DNA of 64,000 nucleotides from Closterium sp. NIES-65. Its lineage: Eukaryota; Streptophyta; Zygnematophyceae; Desmidiales; Closteriaceae. The notes beneath the pieces are model-generated. The model was not told where the DNA came from and did not search any database. It saw nothing but the letters and a program-made list of their open reading frames with translations. Positions 10,226 through 22,400 of the stretch are shown here, piece after piece (the first letter of the stretch is position 1; the number at the start of each line of letters is the position of its first letter). Position numbers and translations under genes: made by a program. The stretch spans positions 406,001 through 470,000 of the forward strand of contig CANXME010002051.1 of the NCBI GenBank assembly GCA_948144175.1. The letters run 5' to 3'.

Positions 10226-10852
10226 TTTTGCTTAGAGACCCGAGTTTATTTCCGCGTATTGTAAAACGTCTTGTAAATCAAAAGATGCATACACAGTTTT
10301 CCCGTACAATTGTTTCCTGCATAAATAGCAGAGCAGGCCCTGTGCTGGTTTTAGAGTAGTATGTCAAAGCCGCAGGAGACATTCTGGGTACAGAAATTGT
10401 TCACTCATCACCTATTAGCTCTAAACAGGTTGGCCGTGCAACTGCAAAACACTTAAAAAACTCTGGCTTCAAATTTGTGAACAAATCAGACAGGCCCGTT
10501 TCTCATCGACTGCAAAGCACTTGGTCAACTTGTGACCCTGGTTTTAACAAGCTGAAATGCGAGGGCCTGCAGTAACGTCTCGTACGGTACTACCAGCCAC
10601 TACAGCAAGGTAGTCATCCAAGATCTAGCAAACGTGTGGCACGTTTACCACCGCTCTGACCCTCACAGTGCCATAGAGAGACTGAATAAGAATTGGTCCA
10701 ATGAGAAATCTCTCGGATGAGTGTGCGATCCTATAAGAAGGAACCCAATTTCGACTGACCAGCAGGCCACATGTGTGTGACACAAGGAACATCAGTTATC
10801 TTAGGCTGCATGTCCACATGGCGAGGTGCTACAATCATCCAGGTGCGCCACC
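10226..10852. other. Intergenic region between convergent psbO and Rab5ip genes
   Basis: It contains the 3' ends of psbO (+) and of the Rab5-interacting-family gene (-). No further gene is visible. TGTAAA-like words at about 10260-10280 could belong to the psbO 3' end, but no polyadenylation site can be assigned. Confidence 0.4.
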
Positions 10853-12028
10853 TCATGAGGCATGCAGATATGTGAAGAGCAGTATCCAAACGAGCTGCAA
10901 GGGGACAAGGGGGAATGGAGGTGTGGGAAGAGAGCACAGCAGAGCCTGTTCAGGTAGAGCTGGGTCTTTCCGGCTCTCAATAAGAGTGACAAGCTACGGA
11001 AAGGGTTTAGGGTGCCTGAGTTGAGCAGCATAGAGACGGATAAGACGAGACTGACCAGGAAGACGCCGAAGGAGTTGAGGAGGCCCTCCTGCAGCAGTGC
11101 CCCGTGGCCGCCCAGCTCCTCCGCATCCACCTTCACCACCAGCGTGTAGTACCCCATCATCACTGCCGTGCTCAGCACCAGGAAGCTGCCTCACCAGTGG
11201 GAGGAAGGGAATGAGAGAAAGAGACGATGGCATGTGAGGCATTTCATTCTCTCACCACGAGCGCGTCGTACCCGTCATCACCGCCGTGCTCAGCACCAGG
11301 AAGCTGCCTCACCGGTGGGAAAAAATGAAAGTCGGAAAGAGATGAACTTGCTGGGGTGTGATTGGAGAAATGGCAAGGCACTGGCTTGACATGGCATCTC
11401 CAGTTCGCACTTCTGACGTGCTTGCCTGATGGTTGGCACAGATTCAACCAATGTACACAATCTAACTGACAGAACGACCCCTCCCTGCCTACTACCCCAC
11501 CACCCAAACGAACCCCAACATCCCTACCTCCACACACAGCCGCCACTGACCCGATGATGCCAATGCCGCCTGTGATGGGCGCAATGCCCCACAGCACGCC
11601 AAAGAGCACCGCGAGCACCTGGCGCATCCAGTACAGCACGTCCTTGAACGCATCCTGCCCAGGGGGCGAGCGCCAGTGGGAGGGGGTAGAGGCCAGCAAC
11701 AGAAGGGTACAGAATTGAAGGACAAGAGGTGAACGAGGAAGGGAAGATTTTAGGTCAAATATATGCTGCTTTCGTAAAAAAAGACATTGGCTTCATACCA
11801 AGCACATTGTGGTGCGTTCTAATTCAAAGGGATCAGAACACCTGCCAATAATTCAGTGTAGCACCTCCCTAACTTCCATCCATCTCATACGCCATCCCTC
11901 TTGCCCACGTGGTACTTGACCTTCCCACCACTCATGTCATCCCACCATCCACGCCATCCACGTCATACCTGGTCCTCCGCAACATCTGGTTTTAATAGTG
12001 ACGAGAGCAGACCCGATTGCGACTGCTT
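10853..12028 (-). CDS. Rab5-interacting protein family (Rab5ip/RAB5IF-like) small membrane protein, N-terminal exon not found
   Basis: Minus-strand exons in transcription order: 12028-11969, 11654-11551, 11185-11056, 10894-10853. They join in phase to 111 residues plus a stop. Exon 1 of the model ends SSLLKPDVAEDQ, then come DAFKDVLYWMRQVLAVLFGV with LWGIAPITGGIGIIG, then FLVLSTAVMMGYYTLVV with DAEELGGHGALLQEGLLNSFGVFL, and finally LVWILLFTYLHAS. The WxRQ helix, the Gly-rich second segment, the E-E-x-GGHGxLxxEGxxxSFxxFL block and the W-I-x-x-Y ending are those of the Rab5ip family. The family has multi-pass membrane proteins of ER or mitochondria; human RAB5IF is linked to respirasome assembly. 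The start methionine must lie in a further exon upstream of 12028, perhaps near 12430-12520. Two donors are GTCAGT rather than GTAAGT. An exon-like duplicate lies in the intron at 11256-11303. Confidence 0.8.
11256..11303 (-). repeat. Intronic duplicate of the Rab5ip exon start (48-nt pseudo-exon)
   Basis: On the minus strand the segment repeats the 5' part of the exon at 11185-11056 together with its acceptor (GGCAG/CTTCCTGGTGCTGAGC) and ends at a donor-like GTG/GTGAGA. The similarity extends into the upstream intron (CCGGTGAGGCAG against CTGGTGAGGCAG). If spliced in, it would add 16 codons in frame with no stop. Confidence 0.75.
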
Positions 12029-13467
12029 CTGTCGATGTGCGTGCAACGTGAGGGCGGGGGCACAAGGAGTGGGAGTGGGAGGCATGGGAGAACGTGAGGG
12101 AAGGAAACGAGGCATTGTAAATGAGTAGAGCAGATGTCAATAAGAGTGACGGGCGCGGGGGAAGGGCAAAGGAGAGTCCTAAAAAACCACAATTGCACTC
12201 CCCCCTCCCTTCACTTCATCGCGTCGCTCTGTTCCCCCGCTACCCGTGCACCAAGGCATCAGCTGTGCGACAACCTCACAATCGCACCATGCCAGCGACT
12301 GTGCGGCAACCCCACCGTCGCACCTTAGTCGCCATGGGGGCCGCTGCGCAAGCCCTCGAAGCTGAATCGGACCCCCTTGCTGTTCCTATTGATCACACAC
12401 CACACGCGACGCTCCGTTGGGCAACAATCCCCTACGCGACGATTGCCTGAGCGACGATATCCCTAAACGACGGCCAGGCAGGCGCAAAGCTCCCGGCTGA
12501 CCCCTTCTGGATCCACGACGAGAAAACGCTGTCTTCGCTCGTGAGCCGGAAAAACACGTCGCACACGGAAGGAAGACGAAGCTGCGAGGAACAAGCAAGG
12601 GTTGGGTGTGCGGGTTGGGTTGGGATGGGAGCACGCATGCGACAATCGCAGTGATGGAGGCCGGGATCACCACCACGGGATCACCACCACGGCAAGGCCC
12701 GCTCTCTTGTAATAACAAGCCAGCGCTGCAACGGGCACGGGCACTACATCAGAGATTGCTTGTAAAATCTCATCTGCTCGCTGCAGTAGCTGATTGCTTG
12801 CGACCTCGCTGTCCGTTTTCCCACGCAGCTTTCGTCGGTCAGCCCGAGTCGACCCAAATTACTCACTCGCAGGTTCTCCAACGGATCGCGACGCGTGAAT
12901 GGCTTGGAGAGGACGAGGCTGACCAGGCAAGGAAGATGGAGAGCGAGGAAGATCGCACATGTGCCAGCGATGGAGAAACGGACCCCTGCGAGAAACTCCT
13001 GGGGCCAGGAAAGCCCCAATTCTCTGATCCAGAGCAGATTCGAAGTCGCTTCGACCGCGAGTATAGCACCGCGTCCCTCACTCCAAGCTGTTCTCCTTCG
13101 GAATGTGCCGAGCCCCAAATATCTAAAAAATTTCCTACTGGCCGGTTCTAAGTGTTCGGTACAGATTTGTATTACATGATACATGCACGCTGAACACGCC
13201 CTGAATCAGATTCTCTGCGAAGTCCTTGGGTGGTAACAGGAGTTAGGTGCCTCTATTTCCCTCCAATTCACAAAAGGTTTCGCAAGCTCTTGCAGACGAG
13301 GATATACGCGTTCTTGTGTTAGCGTGTTAAGACATCAGAGTAGAAACGCAGTGAAACCGTTTTCACAAGAGATGCTTGTGCAGAGCACTGGCATTTGGTA
13401 GTCCGTCTGTACGGTCAATCTGTGTTCCTGAGATTCCTCCAGCCCTGGACAGCCCAGCGACGCGCGC
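12029..13467. other. Unassigned region between the divergent Rab5ip and SART1 genes
   Basis: The region should hold the first exon(s) and promoter of the minus-strand Rab5ip gene and the SART1 promoter on the plus strand. Several open frames exist on both strands (for example 12606-13151 plus) but none shows a known domain or clear splice-phase support. A minus-strand stretch reading AWPSFRDIVAQAIV near 12430-12480 might belong to the Rab5ip N-terminus; this is weak. Confidence 0.35.
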
Positions 13468-16400
13468 ATGGCTCCCAAGGCTCGCAAAGGCGATGCCGCC
13501 GCGTCTGCAAACGGCGGCGGCGATGCGGGCGACGATCTAATGGCGTGGGTGGCGAAGAGTCGCAAGCTGGACGAGAAGCGGCGCGCGGAGAAGGAGAAGG
13601 CGGAGCGCATGGCGCGTATGCTCGCCGACCAGGTGCGACTCGCGTGCCTTCGCCGCTGCTTACCCTTGCGCGTTTTGTCTTAAATCGTGGCGCTTGTTCG
13701 TCGCATTACAAAAGCGTGACCGGCGTTTCCATGGATTGCCGTGGCGTGGCAAATGGAGTGATTTTATGTCACTCAGTTGTCTGCTGCTTGCCGCTTAGCT
13801 CGATTCTCCGCCGCGCGCAGTTTCTCGCCTTTTACCGATTCGCTTTGTATGAATGAAATATGTTGGTTCCATTTTGATCAAGTGTGCAACGTGTCTCCTT
13901 GACAAAGGCAATGAAGATTTTATTCCCCGCAGTGCCGTGCGTCTGTCTGTTGTGATCTTACCGCAGGACGACGCGGCTGCGGAGGAGGAGGAGGACGACG
14001 AGGAGGAGCAAGGAGGAGGGTGGCAGCGGTCATCGCGACCCGAGTACACCTCTCGTGAGCTCCCACTCGCACTCCCACTTCCACCCCACACCAACACTCC
14101 TCCCCCTCCCCCCTTCCTTCCCCTTCCCCCTTCCTTCCCCTTCCTCCGCTCCCACTTCCCTTCCTGCCGTGTGTACTGTGGCTCTGGAGTCGAGTCGACT
14201 TGCAAGCCCATCCGCACACACCTGTCATGCGTGCTTCCTCCTGCTGCCTCTTCCTCGCCCACCACCCACGTCGTGCCGTTGAACTCTCCTCCTTCCCCTC
14301 ACTCTCCTCCCCCGTCCCAAACCCTCGCTCTGTCTCGTCCCATCGCCAACTACCTCACTCCCTCACCCATTCCCTCTCCTTCTCTCCCCCCGTTATCTCT
14401 CCTGTCCTGCCTCCTGCCGTACGCCCTTCCGCCCCAACCCCCCTGGTCCGTGGCGAGCGTGCAGGCGACCTGGCGGGGCTGAGGGTGCGGCACGGGGTGG
14501 GCGCAGTGCTGCAGGAGGGCGCGGCCGTGGTGCTCACGCTCAAGGACGCCTCCATCCTCGCGGGGGATGATGTCAATCAAGGTACTGCTGCGGGCAGGGC
14601 AGGGCACCCATGGGTGGCAGGAGAGCATCGAGCGTTGCTGCTTGCTGCCTCTCCACGTCGCCTCGTGCTGTCGTGTTCTTCTCCTTGCGCTCGCTCCTAA
14701 CCATCTCCATTCCCTCCTTCACTCCATATCTCCTCCACCCTCCTCACGCACGTGTGGGGCATGACGTGTTGTGTGTGCTGGCGGGTGGCAGAGGAGGACG
14801 AGTTGGAGAACGTGGAGGTGGCGGAGCAGAGCCGGCGAGACAAGGCGTACCGCGCTGCTAAGAAGACCACCAGCATTTCCGACAAGTGAGTGAGGCTGGC
14901 AGTGGGTGCTGGCAAGTGAGGGGCAGTGCGCCGGAGCTGCTTGGGGGATTTGGGGGATTCGGATGAAATCCGTGCATGGAGTGCTGTAGAGAAAGAGACA
15001 AACAAGTCAAGTCAGAGGCACGTTTGAAAGGCCCGCCTCCTCCACCCCACTGCGGCCATCTCTCACCCTCCCTGAGTCTTCCCCCCTGTGGATCTCGCCC
15101 TCTCTTGCCCCCCCCGTGGGGAGCAGATTTGCGGAGGACGAGGGAGAGAAGAAGCCCATGCTGCCGCAGTACGACGACGGGCACGACGACGAGGTGAGCT
15201 GCACCAACAGTGAGCACTGGGGATGCGCTTTTGGAGTGGACGTGGCAGCGCTTGGTGGGTGCGTGCAAGCCATTGATGAGCAGAGTGTCCCCGAGCAAGG
15301 CTTGTATCGAGGCTGGTGCCATGAAATCCCCATGCGCTCATCCTTCCCTACCCCCTCCTACTCCCCCCTCTTTCCTACTTTTCCTTGTTCTTGCTGCTTC
15401 TGTTCTGCCCAACCTGTCGTGGCTGTGTTGTGGCCTGCGGCGTGGTGTGGTGTGGTGGGCGTGCGTGTGTGGCGGGCAGGGCATAGTGCTGGACGGGTCG
15501 GGCGGGCTGGATGAGGCCACTCGCTCGCGACTGGACCAGGTGAGGGCACGGGGGAGAGGCGAGGGGGAGAGGCGAGGGGGAGAGGCGAGGGGGAGAGGCG
15601 AGGGGAGAGGCGAGGGGAGAGGCGAGGGGAAGAGGCGAGGGGAGAGGCGAGGGGAGAGGCGAGGGGAGAGGCGAGGGGAGAGGCGAGGGGGAGAGGCGAG
15701 GGGAGAGGCGAGGGGGAGAGGCGAGGGGGAGAGGCGAGGGGAGAGGCAAGGGGGAGAGGCGAGGGGGAGAGGCGAGGGGGAGAGGCGAGGGGAGAGGCGA
15801 GGGGGAGAGGCGAGGGGGAGAGGCGAGGGGGAGAAGCGAGGGGGAGAGGCGAGGGGGAGAGGCGAGGGGGAGAGGCGAGGGGGAGAGGCGAGGGGGAGAG
15901 GCGAGGGGGAGAGGCGAGGGGGAGAGGCGAGGGGGCGAGGCGAGGCGAGGCGAGGGGGAGAGAGGCGGCGAGGAGGAGAGAGAGGGGATGAAAGGCGGGG
16001 CAGCAATGCACATGTGGATATCCCCATCCTTGTTACCCTCGCACTCTGCAAGACGCCGTGAAATAGACAATGCAATCCTGGTCCTCTCCTCTCTCGTCTC
16101 ACTGTCTACTTGTTGCATCCGCCTGAAGAATAGTTCCGCTGCTCTGCTCCCTCCCCCTTGCTCTTCTCTTGGCCCCCCTCCTGCCTAGTCCGATTTCTTC
16201 TCTTCCCCCTCCCAGGATCCCCTTCATCACCATTCAACTTCCGCCCGTCCCCCCCACTGCACATTTCTCTCCCCCGATGCTTGTGCACGTGCGAACCTTG
16301 TCTCTTATTCTCACCTCTCCGCCACGTTTGGCCCACCTCTCCTCTCCCCACACCCTCCAACCACCCCCCCCCCCCCCCCCCCGCCAAGCTCCCCCCTCCC

Positions 16401-19400
16401 CAGGTGCGCAGCAGGCTGCAGGGCGCAGCCAGCGCGCTCCCCCCTGCCCCCCATGCGCTGGGCAGCACCACGTTCGGGGGAGGGGCGGATGGGACAAGCT
16501 TCGCCGCCCCAAAGGTGGCGAGCGACTTCCTGACGGCGGAGGAGATGGAGCAGCGGCGGGCGGCAGCACAGTTCCGAAAGCCAAAGCGGAAGAAGGAGAG
16601 CCGAAGGCGACGAGGGGGGGAGGAGGGGGGTGAGGAGGGGGAGGGTGGAGCAGGGGAGGGAGGAGGGGGTATGATCAAGAAGAAGAGGAAGAAGGAGAAA
16701 TTGGATTTGGATAAGCTAGAGGCGCAGGCTCGGGCGGCAGGTTTAGGGAGAGGTTCGGATCTGGGGAGGAGGGACGGGGAGGGAGGGACGGGGGTGACGG
16801 CGAGGCGGAGGGAGGAGCAGGCAAGGGAGGAGAGGGGTGGGCGGGCGGCGTATGAGAGCGCCAAGGCCAAGGCGATGCAGGCCTCGATGGTGCTGAAGGG
16901 GGAGAGGGAAGGGGGCGCAGGGGAGGAGGGTGGAGTGGGTGGCAGGGAGGAGAGGGGGGTTGTGAAAGAGGAGATGGATGTGCATGGGCGCGTGGGGGGG
17001 ACGGGTGGGTGGGAGGAAGGGGGTGGAGGGACAGTGGTGAAGAGGGAAGAGGAGGAGCAGGAGAAGGGCGAGGGCGAGGAGGCGGGACGGGAGGGGGAAG
17101 AGGAGGAGGAAGAGGTGGAGGAGGGGGAGGGGGATGACACGGTGGTGATAGGCGATGACGATGAGGACCTGCAGCGGTCGCTGCAGCGCACCCGACAGCT
17201 CGCCCTCAGGCGCCGGCAAGACGAGCTCGCCGCTGCTGCCAGGGCCGCTGCCGCTGCTGCTGGGGATGGGGGTGGGGATGGGGGTGACGTGGGGAAGGTG
17301 AAAGAGGAGGCGGACGTGGGAGCCGGGAGTGGTGCGGGCATTGCGGGGGTAAGCCCAGCAGTGAGGGGCGAGGCTCTGGTGCTGGCGCGGGTGAAGCAGG
17401 TGGGGCGGGTGAGGAGGCGGGGGGGGCGACGGGGAAGGGGAGGGCGTGGAGGGTGGGGAGGGAGAAGGCGCGGAGGGCGTGGGGCGCGGGCTTGTGTTCA
17501 GCGACACGGGGGAGTTCTGCCGCGGCTTGCAGCTGGATGATGGTGAGATGGCAGGATGATGGTGAGGTGGCAGGATGATGGTGAGGTGGCAGGATGATGG
17601 TGAGGTGGCAGGATGATGGTGAGGTGGCAGGATGATGGTGAGGTGGCAGGATGATGGTGAGGTGGCAGGATGATGGTGAGGTGGCAGGATGATGGTGAGG
17701 TGGCAGGATGATGGTGAGGTGGCAGGATGATGGTGAGGTGGCAGGATGATGGTGAGGTGGCAGGATGATGGTGAGGTGGCAGGATGATGGTGAGGTGGCA
17801 GGATGATGGTGAGGTGGCAGGATGATGGTGAGGTGGCAGGATGATGATGAGGTGGCAGGATGATGGTTAGGTGGCAGGATGATGGTGAGGTGGCAGGATG
17901 ATGGTGAGGTGGCAGGATGATGGTGAGATGGCAGGATGATGGTGAGGTGGCAGGATGATGGTGAGGTGGCAGGATGATGGTGAGGTGGCAGGATGATGGT
18001 GAGGTGGCAGGATGATGGTGAGGTGGCAGGATGATGGTGAGGTGCAGGATGATGGTGAGGTGGCAGGATGATGGTGAGGTGGCAGGATGATGGTGAGGTG
18101 GCAGGATGATGGTGAGGTGGCAGGATGATGGTGAGGTGGCAGGATGATGGTGAGGTGGCAGGATGATGGTGAGGTGGCAGGATGATGGTGAGGTGGCAGG
18201 ATGATGGTGAGGTGGCAGGATGATGGTGAGGTGGCAGGATGATGGTGAGGTGGCAGGATGATGGTGAGTGGCAGGATGATGGTGAGGTGGCAGGATGATG
18301 GTGAGGTGGCAGGATGATGGTGATGGTGGCAGGATGATGGTGAGGTGGCAGGATGATGGTGAGATGGCAGGATGATGGTGAGGTGGCAGGATGATGGTGA
18401 GGTGGCAGGATGATGGTGAGGTGGCAGGATGATGGTGAGGTGGCAGGATGATGGTGAGGTGGCAGGATGATGGTGAGGTGGCAGGATGATGGTGAGGTGG
18501 CAGGATGATGGTGAGGTGGCAGGATGATGGTGAGGTGGCAGGATGATGGTGAGGTGGCAGGATGATGGTGAGGTGGCAGGATGATGATGAGGTGGCAGGA
18601 TGATGGTGAGGTGGCAGGATGATGGTGAGGTGGCAGGATGATGGTGAGGTGGCAGGATGATGGTGAGGTGGCAGGATGATGGTGAGGTGGCAGGATGATG
18701 GTGAGGTGGCAGGATGATGGTGAGGTGGCAGGATGATGGTGAGGTGGCAGGATGATGGTGAGGTGCAGGATGATGGTGAGGTTGCAGGATGATGGTGAGG
18801 TGGCAGGATGATGGTGAGGTTGCAGGATGATGGTGAGGTGGCAGGATGATGGTGAGGTTGCAGGATGATGGTGAGGTTGCAGGATGATGGTGAGGTGGCA
18901 GGATGATGGTGAGGTGGCAGGATGATGGTGAGGTGGCAGGATGATGGTGAGGTGGCAGGATGATGGTGAGGTGGCAGGATGATGGTGATGGTGGCAGGAT
19001 GATGGTGAGGTGGCAGGATGATGGTGAGGTGGCAGGATGATGGTGAGGTGGCAGGATGATGGTGAGGTGGCAGGATGATGGTGAGGTGGCAGGATGATGG
19101 TGAGGTGCAGGATGATGGTGAGGTGGCAGGATGATGGTGAGGTGGCAGGATGATGGTGAGGTGGCAGGATGATGGTGAGGTGGCAGGATGATGGTGAGGT
19201 GGCAGGATGATGGTGAGGTGGCAGGATGATGGTGAGGTGGCAGGATGATGGTGAGGTGGCAGGATGATGGTGAGGTGGCAGGATGATGGTGAGGTGGCAG
19301 GATGATGGTGAGGTGGCAGGATGATGGTGAGGTGGCAGGATGATGGTGAGGTGGCAGGATGATGGTGAGGTGGCAGGATGATGGTGAGGTGGCAGGATGA

Positions 19401-22400
19401 TGGTGAGGTGGCAGGATGATGGTGAGGTGCAGGATGATGGTGAGGTGGCAGGATGATGGTGAGGTGGCAGGATGATGGTGAGGTGGCAGGATGATGGTGA
19501 GGTGGCAGGATGATGGTGAGGTGGCAGGATGATGGTGAGGTGGCAGGATGATGGTGAGGTGGCAGGATGATGGTGAGGTGGCAGGATGATGATGAGGTGG
19601 CAGGATGATGGTGAGGTGGCAGGATGATGGTGAGGTGGCAGGATGATGGTGAGGTGGCAGGTTGATGGTGAGGTGGCAGGATGATGGTGAGGTGGCAGGA
19701 TGATGGTGAGGTGGCAGGATGATGGTGAGGTGGCAGGATGATGGTGAGATGGCAGGATGATGGTGAGGTGGCAGGATGATGGTGAGGTGGCAGGATGATG
19801 GTGAGGTGGCAGGATGATGGTGAGGTTGCAGGATGATGGTGAGGTTGCAGGATGATGGTGAGGTTGCAGGATGATGGTGAGGTGGCAGGATGATGGTGAG
19901 GTGGCAGGATGATGGTGAGGTGGCAGGATGATGGTGAGGTGGCAGGATGATGGTGAGGTGGCAGGATGATGGTGAGGTGGCAGGATGATGGTGAGGTGGC
20001 AGGATGATGGTGAGGTGGCAGGATGATGGTGAGGTGGCAGGATGATGGTGAGGTGGCAGGATGATGGTGAGGTGGCAGGATGATGGTGAGGTGGCAGGAT
20101 GATGGTGAGGTGGCAGGATGATGGTGAGGTGGCAGGATGATGGTGAGGTTGCAGGATGATGGTGAGGTTGCAGGATGATGGTGAGGTTGCAGGATGATGG
20201 TGAGGTTGCAGGATGATGGTGAGGTGGCAGGATGATGGTGAGGTGGCAGGATGATGGTGAGGTGGCAGGATGATGGTGAGGTGGCAGGATGATGGTGAGG
20301 TGGCAGGATGATGGTGAGGTGGCAGGATGATGGTGAGGTGGCAGGATGATGGTGAGGTGGCAGGATGATGGTGAGGTGGCAGGATGATGGTGAGGTGGCA
20401 GGATGATGGTGAGGTGGCAGGATGATGGTGAGGTTGCAGGATGATGGTGAGGTTGCAGGATGATGGTGAGGTTGCAGGATGATGGTGAGGTGGCAGGATG
20501 ATGGTGAGGTGGCAGGATGATGGTGAGGTGGCAGGATGATGGTGAGGTGGCAGATGATGATGGTGAGGTGGTGCAGGGCATGATGATGTGAGGTGGCAGG
20601 ATGATGGTGAGGTGGCAGGATGATGGTGAGGTGGCAGGATGATGGTGAGGTGGCAGGATGATGATGAGGTGGCAGGATGATGGTGAGGTGGCAGGATGAT
20701 GGTGAGGTGGCAGGATGATGGTGAGGTGGCAGGATGATGGTGAGATGGCAGGATGATGGTGAGGTGGCAGGATGATGGTGAGGTGGCAGGATGATGGTGA
20801 GGTGGCAGGATGATGGTGAGGTGGCAGGATGATGGTGAGGTGGCAGGATGATGGTGAGGTGGCAGGATGATGGTGAGGTGGCAGGATGATGGTGAGGTGG
20901 CAGGATGATGGTGAGGTGGCAGGATGATGGTGAGGTGGCAGGATGATGGTGAGGTGGCAGGATGATGGTGAGGTGGCAGGATGATGGTGAGGTGGCAGGA
21001 TGATGGTGAGGTGGCAGGATGATGATGAGGTGGCAGGATGATGGTGAGGTGGCAGGATGATGGTGAGGTGGCAGGATGATGGTGAGGTGGCAGGTTGATG
21101 GTGAGGTGGCAGGATGATGGTGAGGTGGCAGGATGATGGTGAGGTGGCAGGATGATGGTGAGGTGGCAGGATGATGGTGAGATGGCAGGATGATGGTGAG
21201 GTGGCAGGATGATGGTGAGGTGGCAGGATAATGGTGAGGTGGCAGGATGATGGTGAGGTGGCAGGATGATGGTGAGGTGGCAGGATGATGGTGAGGTGGC
21301 AGGATGATGGTGAGGTGGCAGGATGATGGTGAGGTGGCAGGATGATGGTGAGGTGGCAGGATGATGGTGAGGTGGCAGGATGATGGTGAGGTGGCAGGAT
21401 GATGGTGAGGTGGCAGGATGATGGTGAGGTGGCAGGATGATGGTGAGGTGGCAGGATGATGGTGAGGTGGCAGGATGATGGTGAGGTGGCAGGATGATGG
21501 TGAGGTGGCAGGATGATGATGAGGTGGCAGGATGATGGTGAGGTGGCAGGATGATGGTGAGGTGGCAGGATGATGGTGAGGTGGCAGGTTGATGGTGAGG
21601 TGGCAGGATGATGGTGAGGTGGCAGGATGATGGTGAGGTGGCAGGATGATGGTGAGGTGGCAGGATGATGGTGAGATGGCAGGATGATGGTGAGGTGGCA
21701 GGATGATGGTGAGGTGGCAGGATAATGGTGAGGTGGCAGGATGATGGTGAGGTGGCAGGATGATGGTGAGGTGGCAGGATGATGGTGAGGTGGCAGGATG
21801 ATGGTGAGGTGGCAGGATGATGGTGAGGTGGCAGGATGATGGTGAGGTGGCAGGATGATGGTGAGGTGGCAGGATGATGGTGAGGTGGCAGGATGATGGT
21901 GAGGTGGCAGGATGATGGTGAGGTGGCAGGATGATGGTGAGGTGGCAGGATGATTGTGGTTAAGTGGCAGCTAGAAAGCGTGTTTTTTTTAGAATCTGTT
22001 GTCCATTCTTGTCACGTACCCAGCTCTCTTTGCTATCCCCCTCTTGCTGGCCGGTTTCCCCTCTCCGCTGCGCTGCCAGGCAAGCATGGGTGTATGGTCG
22101 CAAGGCATGAGAGGAGTGGATGCGTGCAGGGGCATTGAATTCAGCCACCACAGCAGCACAACAGCAAGGAGGCAGTGCGCTGCCGGCTGCTTGCTGCATG
22201 TTCTCTGCGGACCCACCTTCTTGCTCGTCTCCTCTCTCGTCTCCTTGCCTGCTCCCTGCAGCGCTGGTGAAGCGAGTGAATGCAAGGGAAGCTGCTGCCG
22301 CCGCCAAGGAGGAACTGGCTGCCGCCGCTGCTGCCCTCCCTGTCCCGCCCTCCTCCTCCTCTGCTGCTGCTGCTGGCACCGGGAGTGCAGACGGGGGTGG

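Noticed and set aside
12606-13151. 181-codon plus-strand open frame
   Set aside because: No recognisable domain, mixed composition and overlapping frames on the other strand; the region more likely contains promoters and the first Rab5ip exon.
15338-16118. Several Pro/Ser/Leu-repeat frames on the minus strand and Gly/Arg/Glu-repeat frames on the plus strand
   Set aside because: They are translations of the GGGGGAGAGGCGA minisatellite in SART1 intron 6.
17867-20581. A 904-codon minus-strand open frame (repeat of SSCHLTIILPPHHHPAT)
   Set aside because: It is a by-product of the 19-bp intronic array: three units make 57 bp without stops in one frame. It has no domain, no splice support and lies antisense to a SART1 intron.
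17543-21955. CRISPR-like array
   Set aside because: Units are contiguous with no spacers, the unit is 19 bp, and the DNA is eukaryotic intron sequence.
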